A stretch of 37,352 bases of DNA, taken from a virus. This document shows, piece by piece, positions 28,257 to 36,399 of the stretch. The notes under the pieces are model-generated. The model had not been told where the DNA came from. It saw only the letters and a program-made list of their open reading frames with translations, and searched no databases. The DNA lies in the IMG/VR virus record IMGVR_UViG_3300044712_000057, positions 1-37,352 of that record. The stretch is one strand, 5' to 3'. The stretch's first letter is position 1. Each line of letters opens with the position of its first letter. A program made the translations under genes and the position numbers.

Positions 28257-28386
28257 GGAACGGCTCACAGAGCTTGATGAAGTAACTTTGCTAGAGTTGC
28301 TAAACATCACTAGCGAAGACATTGTAGAGATGTTCTCAGACCGTATCGAGGACAATGCCGATAAACTAGAAAAGGAAGTTAAATAA
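28231..28386 (+). CDS. Small acidic helical protein, unknown
   Basis: 51 residues, ATG 28231 to TAA 28384-28386, overlapping the DUF3310 gene by 26 bases. Leucine-rich helix LLLHEIKERLTELDEVTLLE and acidic DNADKLEKEV. SD AAGGAAAAAG. Unknown; it ends 2 bases before the reductase gene. Confidence 0.6.
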   Translation: MPLLLHEIKERLTELDEVTLLELLNITSEDIVEMFSDRIEDNADKLEKEVK

Positions 28387-28388
28387 TA

Positions 28389-30296
28389 ATGACTAAATAC
28401 ACAATGAGTCCATACAATAACTTCATCGCTAAATCAAGATACAGTCGCTATCTTGACGATGAAGGTCGTCGTGAGCACTGGAATGAAACAGTAGCACGAT
28501 ACTTTGATTTTATGGAACAACATCTTAAAGACAAACAGAACTATGTCTTGACTAAAGAACTTCGTGCTGAACTAGAGTCTGCAGTGAACAACTTAGAAGT
28601 GATGCCGTCTATGCGAGCTATCATGACTGCAGGACCTGCTCTTGAGAGACAGAACATTGCGGCATTTAACTGCTCGTATCTTCCTATTGACGACCCTAAA
28701 GCTTTTGATGAAGCAATGTATATTCTCCTATGCGGTACTGGTGTAGGATTCTCTGTGGAGCAGCAATATGTTAATAAATTACCTGAAGTACCAGATAAGT
28801 TGTTTGATAGTGAGACTACTATTGTTGTTTCCGATAGTAAAGAAGGATGGGCAAAGTCGCTTCGTCAACTATTGGCTCTTTTATACTCTGGCGAAATTCC
28901 AAAATTCGATTTGTCAAAAATTCGTCCTGCGGGTGCGAGACTCAAGACATTTGGCGGAAGAGCATCAGGACCTAAGCCTTTGGAAGACTTGTTCAAATTC
29001 GTTATTAGTAAGTTTAGGAATGCAACAGGTCGCAGACTATCGTCTTTGGAATGTCATGATGTTCTCTGTAAAATCGGGGAAGTTGTTGTCGTGGGAGGTG
29101 TTCGCAGAAGTGCAATGATTTCTTTGTCTGATTTGTCTGATGACAAGATGGCTCATGCTAAAGCAGGTAACTGGTGGGATGGTCAAGGACAACGAGCATT
29201 GGCTAACAACTCTGCAGTATATTCAGAGAAGCCATACATCGGTCAGTTCATGAGAGAATGGACATCAATCTACGAATCACATTCAGGTGAGAGAGGAATC
29301 TTTAGTCGTGATGCATCGCAGAAACAAGCAGCCAAGAACGGTCGTAGGGATGCTACTTACGATTTTGGTACAAATCCTTGTAGTGAGATTATTCTTCGTC
29401 CTTATCAGTTCTGCAATCTATCTAGCTGTATTGTTCGTAGCGATGATGATATGGATTCATTGGCTCGTAAAATCCGTATTGCAGCGATTCTTGGTACTTT
29501 CCAGGCTTCGTTAACTAACTTTCCATACCTTCGTAAGATTTGGCAGAAGAACACTGAGGAAGAAGCTCTATTAGGTGTATCTATGACAGGTATCTGTGAT
29601 AATGCACTATTGAATAACCCTGACGACTTAGAGTTGCCAGCTAGATTGGAGAAACTAAAAGATGTGGCAGTATCTACTAATGCTGAATTTGCTAGTGCAG
29701 TGGGGATTAATCAGTCTGTGGCTGTTACCGCTATTAAGCCTGAAGGAACAGTATCTCAGCTTTGCTCTACTGCAAGTGGGATTCATCCTCAACACAGTAA
29801 GTATTATATTCGTAGGGTACGAGCTGATAACAAAGACCCACTAACTCAGTTCATGATTCAGTCTGGATTCGTTGCAGAACCTTGTGTGATGAAGCCTGAT
29901 TCAACAACAGTGTTTAGTTTCCCTGTTGCTGTAGCGGATGGTGCTTTACTTCGTGATGATTTATCTGCACTGCAGCATTTGAAGTTGTGGTTGTTGTTCC
30001 AAAGACACTACTGTGAACATAAACCATCTGTGACTATCTCTGTTAAAGAAGATGAATGGATGGAAGTTGGAGCATGGGTTTACAAACACTTTGATGAAGT
30101 AACTGGTGTTTCATTCTTGCCGATGGATGGTGGTACATACAAACAAGCACCATACGAAGAATGTGATGAAAAGACCTACAACAACCTTAAACTGTTACAA
30201 CCTGAAGGCATTGATTGGGCTAACTTTAAAGAGTTTGACGACAATGTGGAAGGTGCACAGATGCTAAGTTGTACTGCAGGTGGTTGTTCTATCTAG
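28389..30296 (+). CDS. nrdJ: Ribonucleotide reductase, class II (B12-dependent)
   Basis: 635 residues. Matches monomeric adenosylcobalamin-dependent ribonucleoside-triphosphate reductase: Cys 95 (NCSY), the catalytic loop NPCSE with Asn 329, Cys 331, Glu 333, partner Cys 342, and the terminal CTAGGC pair (Cys 628/633) that passes electrons to the active site. The distances C331-C342 and C-x4-C equal those of Lactobacillus RTPR (C408/C419, C731/C736). It makes dNTPs for phage DNA and depends on host cobalamin and a host reductant, as no thioredoxin is coded here. The transcript ends at the terminator downstream. Confidence 0.93.
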   Translation: MTKYTMSPYNNFIAKSRYSRYLDDEGRREHWNETVARYFDFMEQHLKDKQNYVLTKELRAELESAVNNLEVMPSMRAIMTAGPALERQNIAAFNCSYLPIDDPKAFDEAMYILLCGTGVGFSVEQQYVNKLPEVPDKLFDSETTIVVSDSKEGWAKSLRQLLALLYSGEIPKFDLSKIRPAGARLKTFGGRASGPKPLEDLFKFVISKFRNATGRRLSSLECHDVLCKIGEVVVVGGVRRSAMISLSDLSDDKMAHAKAGNWWDGQGQRALANNSAVYSEKPYIGQFMREWTSIYESHSGERGIFSRDASQKQAAKNGRRDATYDFGTNPCSEIILRPYQFCNLSSCIVRSDDDMDSLARKIRIAAILGTFQASLTNFPYLRKIWQKNTEEEALLGVSMTGICDNALLNNPDDLELPARLEKLKDVAVSTNAEFASAVGINQSVAVTAIKPEGTVSQLCSTASGIHPQHSKYYIRRVRADNKDPLTQFMIQSGFVAEPCVMKPDSTTVFSFPVAVADGALLRDDLSALQHLKLWLLFQRHYCEHKPSVTISVKEDEWMEVGAWVYKHFDEVTGVSFLPMDGGTYKQAPYEECDEKTYNNLKLLQPEGIDWANFKEFDDNVEGAQMLSCTAGGCSI

Positions 30297-30308
30297 TTTC
30301 CTTGTGTA

Positions 30309-30357
30309 GTCTCTTCGGAGACCTTTATGGCAGCCCTTAACTGGGCTGTCTTTTTTT
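30309..30357 (+). terminator. Tandem hairpins and terminator for rightward genes
   Basis: GTCTC-TTCG-GAGAC (30309-30322) is followed by GGCAGCCC-TTAACT-GGGCTGTC (30329-30350) and seven T (30351-30357). The T-run touches the stop codon of the convergent lysozyme gene, so rightward transcription ends right at the junction. Confidence 0.9.
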
Positions 30358-30832
30358 ATGATAAGAACAAAGCTCTTTCATCGTTACGACGACTAACTAA
30401 ACCTTTAAGCACTTTACCACCTGCTTTAGTCCAGTCTAGGAATCCGTCTGCAGCACCTTCAAAGTCTCCACGATTGACTTTCATACGAATAGTAGACTTC
30501 TGTAAGTTTCCTAACCCAACATTGAATGAAAAACTAACGAGAGCATCGAATTGTCCTTGAGTAAGAGGACCAGGGCACAAGCGAGCCACACCTTGTTCAA
30601 ACCTAGCAAGGTCTTTCTTAAGAATATCATCTACTTCCTCCATTGATAGAGTTCTATTCCAACCATCGGGAATAGGTAAATTTCTTCGTTCCTCTAGCTT
30701 TAAACGACCGTGCATCGGGTCAATCACATGACCGACACCAACAGTCCATAAAAGAGCAGGACATTGATACGGCTTTGTCCTAACCCCTTCATGGTGTTTA
30801 ATCATGTGAATTACTTTGTCGCTGATTTTCAT
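30356..30832 (-). CDS. Endolysin, GH24 lysozyme
   Basis: 158 residues. Catalytic triad Glu 15 (HHEG), Cys 24 and Thr 30 (WTVGVGH) has the same 9- and 6-residue spacing as T4 lysozyme (E11, D20, T26), with Cys in place of Asp as in some phage lysozymes. C-terminal half GPLTQGQFDALVSFSFNVG, then FLDWTKAGGK and GLVSRRNDER, is typical. It has no signal peptide, so it needs the holin to reach the peptidoglycan. ATGA overlap with the holin gene. Confidence 0.95.
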   Translation of the reverse strand: MKISDKVIHMIKHHEGVRTKPYQCPALLWTVGVGHVIDPMHGRLKLEERRNLPIPDGWNRTLSMEEVDDILKKDLARFEQGVARLCPGPLTQGQFDALVSFSFNVGLGNLQKSTIRMKVNRGDFEGAADGFLDWTKAGGKVLKGLVSRRNDERALFLS

Positions 30833-31311
30833 CGCTTAAATGCCTGACCGCCAAAATAGAATGCAATAATCGAAGCAAATATTTGTTGTGAGTCATCATC
30901 CCATAATAGGTTCAATGCTGTATCGAAAGCGACATCTCTATGGAAAGCATAAAGAAAACCGAATACATCCACAAACACAAGGAGAAGAAACATACCGTAA
31001 GTAATAGCAGGTCGAACCATTGCTCTCGCATTGATAACCCACAAAGAAGCACCTTTAGCTGACTCAGTATCGTGCTGCAATAAAGCCATATGTGTTTGCA
31101 TATCTGCATTGATTTGTACCTGTTCTGTGCGAATTTCTTCTACTTTAGCCTGTGCAGCATAGCCAGCAGCCATCATCTGCATTTCTCTTTCAGTCTGCAT
31201 ACGAGCTAGTTCAAGCTCATGCTTCTTGTCTGCTTTATCTTGAAAGATGTCTAATATCTTAGGGACACCGCCCATAAGAAAAGATATAACTGTTGATAGG
31301 ATTGTCATCAT
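30829..31311 (-). CDS. Holin, 3TM-superfamily type
   Basis: 160 residues. Hydrophobic N-terminus with GGVPKILDIFQDKADKKHE, a long charged helix (about 30-85), then transmembrane segments near 100-122 (RPAITYGMFLLLVFVDVFGF) and 142-156 (QIFASIIAFYFGGQAF). This order corresponds to the Holin_3TMs family. It should open the inner membrane at the end of infection. Coupled by ATGA to the lysozyme. Two adjacent ATGs at the start are possible. Confidence 0.8.
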   Translation of the reverse strand: MMTILSTVISFLMGGVPKILDIFQDKADKKHELELARMQTEREMQMMAAGYAAQAKVEEIRTEQVQINADMQTHMALLQHDTESAKGASLWVINARAMVRPAITYGMFLLLVFVDVFGFLYAFHRDVAFDTALNLLWDDDSQQIFASIIAFYFGGQAFKR

Positions 31312-31315
31312 GATA

Positions 31316-31741
31316 TTAGTCCTTGTTTGCTAATGGGTTATCTAAAGCTTTGCGAATCTTAGTATCTACTTCTTTTCTCATCTCACGAAGGTCTTTGTCT
31401 ACTTCACGAGATAACTGCTTACCGTCTCTCTCAACCTGTTCAACAACCTTCTCAAGCCTACGAACATCGTTCTTAATGTCGTTCTTGATATCTCTTGTAT
31501 AGTCATTCACTTTGTTAGTTGATTCTTCCATCAAAGCTAACTTCTTGTCATATTCAGTAAAGTCAGGAGATACATAGTTCTTAATAGCACTTCTCATGCT
31601 CATATAGTCGTTGTAGAACTCGAATGCACCCCAAAAAGCACCACCAACAACTGGTGCAATAGACACAATCATGACCATTAGTTTGCTAGTTAATTTGAAG
31701 CTAAAACCAGCTACATTAATCTCTTTTTCGATACTGCTCAT
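31316..31741 (-). CDS. Membrane-anchored coiled-coil protein (possible i-spanin)
   Basis: 141 residues. One membrane segment near residues 19-41 (SKLMVMIVSIAPVVGGAFWG) followed by a long charged coiled coil (DYTRDIKNDIKNDVRRLEKV, REVDKDLREMRKEVDTKIRK). That is the general shape of an inner-membrane spanin, which disrupts the outer membrane after lysozyme action, but no partner o-spanin lipoprotein was found. It lies 4 bases upstream of the holin and overlaps the exported protein by 26 bases. Confidence 0.6.
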   Translation of the reverse strand: MSSIEKEINVAGFSFKLTSKLMVMIVSIAPVVGGAFWGAFEFYNDYMSMRSAIKNYVSPDFTEYDKKLALMEESTNKVNDYTRDIKNDIKNDVRRLEKVVEQVERDGKQLSREVDKDLREMRKEVDTKIRKALDNPLANKD

Positions 31742-33017
31742 CTACCATCTCCTCGTGTTTTCTTTGATTCCCCATTATCAGAGCATAGTAGCTCCTGTTA
31801 TTATCTTGTATCGGCTTCTTAACCATTTGCTTAAACAGCATATCGACAATCAACACAGGCGGTGGTGGTTGATACATCTCTGTAATCACTGGTGCTGTCG
31901 TCGTGATTTCAGTCTTAGCTTCAGGCTTCTTTGTTGAAACCACTTGTTTTGTCTCTGTCTTCTTCTCTGTCTTTGATTCGGTCTGAGCTGCTTGAGCAAC
32001 CTGACTTGTAGGCGAAGAACTTGATACAGTGCTCGTTGCATTTGTAGTTACCGTTTGAGTTGCTGGTCTTGTGATGACTTCGTTGACAACTGGGTCAGAC
32101 ACGACAGGAGTTTCAACTGCAACTGTACCTGTTGTGCTAACTTGGACAGTTGGTGCTGACACAGTAACTGTTGGTGTTGACACAACATTAGCAAGTGCAT
32201 AAGCTGTTTCGTATCCAGGACATCTTCTGTCATACAGCGAGTTAAGGCTGCATTGTTGATTGAAATAAGCTTCTGCATATCCTGGACAGGTTCTATCATA
32301 TAAAGGGCTTATCCTACATTGATTGTCAAAATATGCCTGTGCATAACCTGGACAGCTTGTGTTATACAAAGTGTTCAAAGAGCATTGCTGAGACAAATAA
32401 GCTGCAGCATAGCCAGGACAACTAGAGCTTGATAGAGGGTCTATTAAGCATAAATCACCTGTAGATTGTGTAATATACGACACAATTTCATTACTAGTGA
32501 ATCCTGGACCATGATAATACTGTGTATACTCACCTACCGATGTATTACCAGTTCTACCTATTGTTACAGGTCTCCAAGGACTGATATTGACTTGCTCATA
32601 GTGCATACCGATGTAGCCACTAGGTCTAATCTCAACACCAAAAGTATTTAAGTTCTGTGGAGCACCGTATTCACTGATGTTCTCCCACTTATACCTCTGA
32701 TACTGTGGAGTTCCTTCAGTTAGGAATCTACCTTGACCATAGTTAATAAGGTCAGTCTGTAACGGCATGATAGCAAAATCAAATGGACTACCGTTACTAG
32801 TTCTTAAATCGAATCCTGTGCAACACCAACTATTGTTTGGATTGAGGAAGCCAACAACACCGTTACTGAACATATAAGATTCAGTAAAGACACGACCATG
32901 ATAAGGGAATGGAAACTGGAGTGGAACTCTAGCATACCCATCATCGTATATCGTATGTTGGACTATTTGTGCCTGTGCTATGCCAATACAGGCTAAGAAG
33001 GCTACAATCCATTTCAT
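31716..33017 (-). CDS. Exported protein with NIDO-like domain and Cys repeats
   Basis: 433 residues. Signal peptide MKWIVAFLACIGIAQA with cleavage after AQA. Residues 20-190 are beta-rich (DDGYARVPLQFPFPYHGRVF, FSNGVVGFLNPNNSWCC) and look like a nidogen-type (NIDO) domain. Residues 190-277 are four exact 22-residue repeats with Cys at 190/200, 212/222, 234/244, 256/266 and CPGY after each second Cys. Then a Thr/Ser/Pro/Lys linker and a conserved end PPPPVLIVDMLFKQMVKK. It would act in the periplasm or outside the cell. Function unknown; ATGA coupled to the next exported gene. Confidence 0.75.
   Translation of the reverse strand: MKWIVAFLACIGIAQAQIVQHTIYDDGYARVPLQFPFPYHGRVFTESYMFSNGVVGFLNPNNSWCCTGFDLRTSNGSPFDFAIMPLQTDLINYGQGRFLTEGTPQYQRYKWENISEYGAPQNLNTFGVEIRPSGYIGMHYEQVNISPWRPVTIGRTGNTSVGEYTQYYHGPGFTSNEIVSYITQSTGDLCLIDPLSSSSCPGYAAAYLSQQCSLNTLYNTSCPGYAQAYFDNQCRISPLYDRTCPGYAEAYFNQQCSLNSLYDRRCPGYETAYALANVVSTPTVTVSAPTVQVSTTGTVAVETPVVSDPVVNEVITRPATQTVTTNATSTVSSSSPTSQVAQAAQTESKTEKKTETKQVVSTKKPEAKTEITTTAPVITEMYQPPPPVLIVDMLFKQMVKKPIQDNNRSYYALIMGNQRKHEEMVDEQYRKRD
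32187..32450 (-). repeat. Four 66-base coding repeats (22-residue Cys repeats)
   Basis: Codes four units of exactly 22 residues, each with two Cys at fixed distance (10 within, 12 between). Units read like CSLNTLYNTSCPGYAQAYF. Period is constant with no insertions. Confidence 0.85.
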
Positions 33018-33457
33018 TTAATCTTTGGTCTGTCAGGAATCATGTTAGGATTAGCAAGCCAATAGTTCTTAGCTTCTATACCTACTTTACCTTCTACTGG
33101 ACAGTATGTACCTGCATCCCACATACCCCACCATAGGTTAGCATCTTGGCACATTACAGATACAGCAGCAGTCTTCATTTGCATATTGAATAAAGACTCA
33201 GCTTTTAATAACATTTCGCAATTAGCATCACGAACTGTAGTACCCATAGAGATACCAAATATTTGTGTTTGCACTGCAGCAGCAACACCGCTACTACACA
33301 TCTTGTTATTGATGGTTGTAATAGACGGTGAAATCGCTGATGGTGGAGGAGACTCTACTTTTGTCTTACTATTAGAAGTAGACTCAGTTACAATAGGCTG
33401 ACCATGAGCAGCTGCGACAGCTAATAGACATACGATGATTGTAACTATATATCTCAT
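33014..33457 (-). CDS. Exported four-Cys protein
   Basis: 147 residues. Signal peptide MRYIVTIIVCLLAVAAAHG, then a short Ser/Pro-rich linker and a helical domain with Cys 54, 80, 103 and 119. VRDANCEMLLKAESLFNM, AAVSVMCQDANLWWGMW and YCPVEGKVGIEAKNYW recall small exported proteins (RD-C...CQD...CP motif) often found in phages and of unknown function. Two disulfides are likely. Coupled by ATGA to the Cys-repeat protein, suggesting joint action at the envelope or in the virion. Confidence 0.7.
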   Translation of the reverse strand: MRYIVTIIVCLLAVAAAHGQPIVTESTSNSKTKVESPPPSAISPSITTINNKMCSSGVAAAVQTQIFGISMGTTVRDANCEMLLKAESLFNMQMKTAAVSVMCQDANLWWGMWDAGTYCPVEGKVGIEAKNYWLANPNMIPDRPKIK

Positions 33458-35250
33458 TGGTTTTGCTCTCTTATTGCAAATAAACCCTGTGCTGCACGAC
33501 CAGTTTGATTTAATGCTTGCTCTCTAAGCTTTTCATACAAAGCAGGATTTTTCATTGCAAGCCAACCTAATGTGTCAGCAGCCACACCTGCAGTACCAAT
33601 ACCTGCTAATACAGGAAGATTAAATAAACCAGTATACCCAAGACCAACACCAACACCTAAGTTTTTAAGCATTGAAGGTGTAATTGGAGTTCCTTTAATT
33701 CCTTCTTCTTGTCCAATAACATCTTTCATTTTTTTAGCATATTCTTGTAACGGACCTTTACCACCACCACCTTGTAAAGTACCTGTCTGTGAAGCAGCTT
33801 CTTTAACTAACTGTACTGGACTAAAGTTACCGTTACTGCTTGCTGCTGATTTTGCCGCACCTGCAACACGAAGAATTTCTGAATAAGCTTTATCTACTGC
33901 TCTAATAGAGCCGCTAGGGTCTACACTATAAACAAAATTATTAAAGTTATCAGACAAACCTTTAAAAGCATCATACATTTCACTATCTGTACCTGCTCCA
34001 AGATTTTTCACTTTAGCTTGTAGATATTTTTTAATGTCGTGTAATTTTTGACCGTCTGTGTTATAAACCATTTGTAACACACCTGGCTGTTGTCCTGTAG
34101 CACCTGCGGCAACACCTTGAGCTGGTGTAAATTTATCTATAACTCTTCTTTGTAGTTCTTTTTCAAACTTAGCAAACTCAGTTTCATCTAAAACAACACT
34201 GGCTTCTTGTTTAATAGCTCTGACAGCAGACATAAAATCATCTGTAGCCTGTACTTGACCTAATTTATTAAATGCTTCTGGATATGCTTTTTTAATAATA
34301 GTTGTACCTGCATTGACAGCTTCTTGACCGTCAGCATATACTTTAGGAAGTTTCTGACCAATATTTCCTAATACTTCGTCAACAGTTGCTACTGTAAATA
34401 CTTTATTGATTTTTTCTGTAGTTGCTTCTTTACCTAACACACCTTTAACAGTGTCTACAAAACTTTCAGCCTGTCTCATTAGAGTACCCATTGGACCGCC
34501 AAAAGCTTGTCCTGGTTTCATCTCTAAACCTTTATCTAACAACTCTCTAGCACCTGCTTTAAAAGCTGGGAAAGCTGTAGATATGACACCGCCAAAAGCA
34601 GCACCCATTGCAGCTTGCTTACCTTTTTCACGAAGGATGTCTTCATTTGTCATTCCTTCTTCTGCTACTGGGTTAAATACAGAACCTAAAGCACCAGCAC
34701 CAGCAGCCTTTAGAGCTGTTGTAGTTGCTGTTGAACCTGCACCAGAAGGGATAAGTTTATTAACTGGACTAGCAATAGCACCTACAAGTTCTGCTAAGTC
34801 AAAACCTTCAGCACCTGAACTAGCTCTTTGCTGTTCATAAGATTTTCTCATTTCATTTGAAAAGTCAATACCACCTTGACCTGTCAATTCTGCTACAGCT
34901 GCAACTGGATTTAGCACTGCACCTTTAGCAATCCCAGCACCAATCTGAACACCTCTATTAACTACTTGACCAGTTGCTTTTCCTAATGCACCTTGCTCAG
35001 TCTTCTGTGCTTCAGACAAATAAGCCATAGGATTAGTTACATCACCACCTGCTGCTTGAGCATTGGCATCATCCCAACCTTGACCAGGTTTAGACACCAT
35101 CCAATCAGGAGTTCCTTTTAACTTGTCTAAAAAGCTACCTGTGCTTTGAGCAGGTTGCTTAGAGATATATGCTTCAATTCTTGCTTTAGCCGCTGCAGGG
35201 TCAGTTTCTGCCATTTCATATTGCTGACCTTTATATTGATAAATAGGCAT
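33454..35250 (-). CDS. Putative internal virion / DNA ejection protein
   Basis: 598 residues. N-terminus MPIYQYKGQQYEMAETDPAA, then Gly/Ala-rich hydrophobic helices (GAGIAKGAVLNPVAAVAEL, AALGSVFNPVA-type stretches) and long charged helices (about 280-470), with a hydrophobic C-terminal part (GVGVGLGYTGLFNLPVLAG). This composition and its position before the lysis genes fit ejection proteins that form a channel for DNA entry. No lytic transglycosylase motif is visible. ATGA coupled to the exported four-Cys gene. Confidence 0.65.
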   Translation of the reverse strand: MPIYQYKGQQYEMAETDPAAAKARIEAYISKQPAQSTGSFLDKLKGTPDWMVSKPGQGWDDANAQAAGGDVTNPMAYLSEAQKTEQGALGKATGQVVNRGVQIGAGIAKGAVLNPVAAVAELTGQGGIDFSNEMRKSYEQQRASSGAEGFDLAELVGAIASPVNKLIPSGAGSTATTTALKAAGAGALGSVFNPVAEEGMTNEDILREKGKQAAMGAAFGGVISTAFPAFKAGARELLDKGLEMKPGQAFGGPMGTLMRQAESFVDTVKGVLGKEATTEKINKVFTVATVDEVLGNIGQKLPKVYADGQEAVNAGTTIIKKAYPEAFNKLGQVQATDDFMSAVRAIKQEASVVLDETEFAKFEKELQRRVIDKFTPAQGVAAGATGQQPGVLQMVYNTDGQKLHDIKKYLQAKVKNLGAGTDSEMYDAFKGLSDNFNNFVYSVDPSGSIRAVDKAYSEILRVAGAAKSAASSNGNFSPVQLVKEAASQTGTLQGGGGKGPLQEYAKKMKDVIGQEEGIKGTPITPSMLKNLGVGVGLGYTGLFNLPVLAGIGTAGVAADTLGWLAMKNPALYEKLREQALNQTGRAAQGLFAIREQNQ

Positions 35251-35258
35251 ATATTTCC

Positions 35259-36398
35259 TTATAGAGGTTTATCTAAATTAATAACACCACCAGCAGAAGG
35301 TTGTGCAGTATTACTGTCTAAATTAACAGGTGCTTTACCTTTTCCTTTACTGAAAGTAACATCACCAGAACTCTTAACTCTTTGATTAAAGTTAAACTGA
35401 CCAGAAATATCTTCTAATCTGCTTTGTAATTTAGCTTTAGTTCTATTTACCCATAGTCTTAAAGATTCTGGGTCTGAGTAGCCAGGGAAGCTCTTCATTG
35501 CTGCTCTCATGTCAGCATCAGAAGCAGAGCCAGGAGGTAAGTTATTAATTTGTTCAATCAACTGTGCTGCTGCAATCTTTGTTTGTGCAGTCAATGTCTT
35601 AGAAGAAGCTAAACCTTTTGTAACACCCGCTGTTGTCCAGTCAGCATAACTTTCTGCATCTTTAATATCTTGACCAGTAACATCATTAAGCATCTTAAGA
35701 AGTTTCTGACCTTCTGAGAATTCTGTACGAATAGGCTTCATTTCTGCTGCACCAAAGACAGTTCCATCAATATCTCGGTATGCACCTGTCTTACCTACAG
35801 GACCAGCACCAGTACCGCCTTCAGCAGCTTGCTTCATCAACAATGCATTCTTTTTGTCTAAAGAAGCTTGAACAGCTTTCATTACTTGGTCTGGTGTACC
35901 AAACTTACGAACTACTTTAAGAACATCTTCATCAGTAGCATTTTCACCAAGTGCATTAAGTTCTTCACGAAGTTTCTTCTCTTGGCTAATCTTCTGTTGT
36001 GCTGTCTGTGCTTCTGCACCAGTCTTCATTAACTGATTAGATTTATCCATAGCTTGTACAGATAAATCAGTATACCCTTTAGCAGCTAATGCTTGAGCAA
36101 AACTTTGTAGACCTTCAGGAGTTGTTGTGTCGAATTGTTGTCTCATTTGAGTAACATCACGAACCATCTTTAACTGAGGGTCTTCCATACCAAAAATACC
36201 ACCTAAAGCAGTACCAGCCATCTGACCTCTTTGTGCTGCTTGAGCATACAAAGGCTGTAATGACGGATTCAACATAGTACCAGGACCAGCAGCAGCTGAT
36301 GCAAGTTTCTGTTGTTCTGCAGCTAACTGTGCTGCTCTTTGTTGTTGATATGTCTCTGGTGTTAAACCAAATAGTGTAGGTATAATGTTATCTGCCAT
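35259..36398 (-). CDS. Putative internal virion protein
   Basis: 379 residues from ATG 36398 (SD CGGAGAATA); a longer reading frame upstream lies within the neighbouring gene and is not credible. Helical, Gln/Ala/Met-rich: LTPETYQQQRAAQLAAEQQK, QSFAQALAAKGYTDLSVQAM, SASDADMRAAMKSFPGYSDP. Such proteins precede the large ejection protein in podoviruses. The C-terminus is Gly/Lys/Asn-rich and flexible. No enzymatic motif recognised. Confidence 0.65.
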   Translation of the reverse strand: MADNIIPTLFGLTPETYQQQRAAQLAAEQQKLASAAAGPGTMLNPSLQPLYAQAAQRGQMAGTALGGIFGMEDPQLKMVRDVTQMRQQFDTTTPEGLQSFAQALAAKGYTDLSVQAMDKSNQLMKTGAEAQTAQQKISQEKKLREELNALGENATDEDVLKVVRKFGTPDQVMKAVQASLDKKNALLMKQAAEGGTGAGPVGKTGAYRDIDGTVFGAAEMKPIRTEFSEGQKLLKMLNDVTGQDIKDAESYADWTTAGVTKGLASSKTLTAQTKIAAAQLIEQINNLPPGSASDADMRAAMKSFPGYSDPESLRLWVNRTKAKLQSRLEDISGQFNFNQRVKSSGDVTFSKGKGKAPVNLDSNTAQPSAGGVINLDKPL

Positions 36399-36399
36399 A

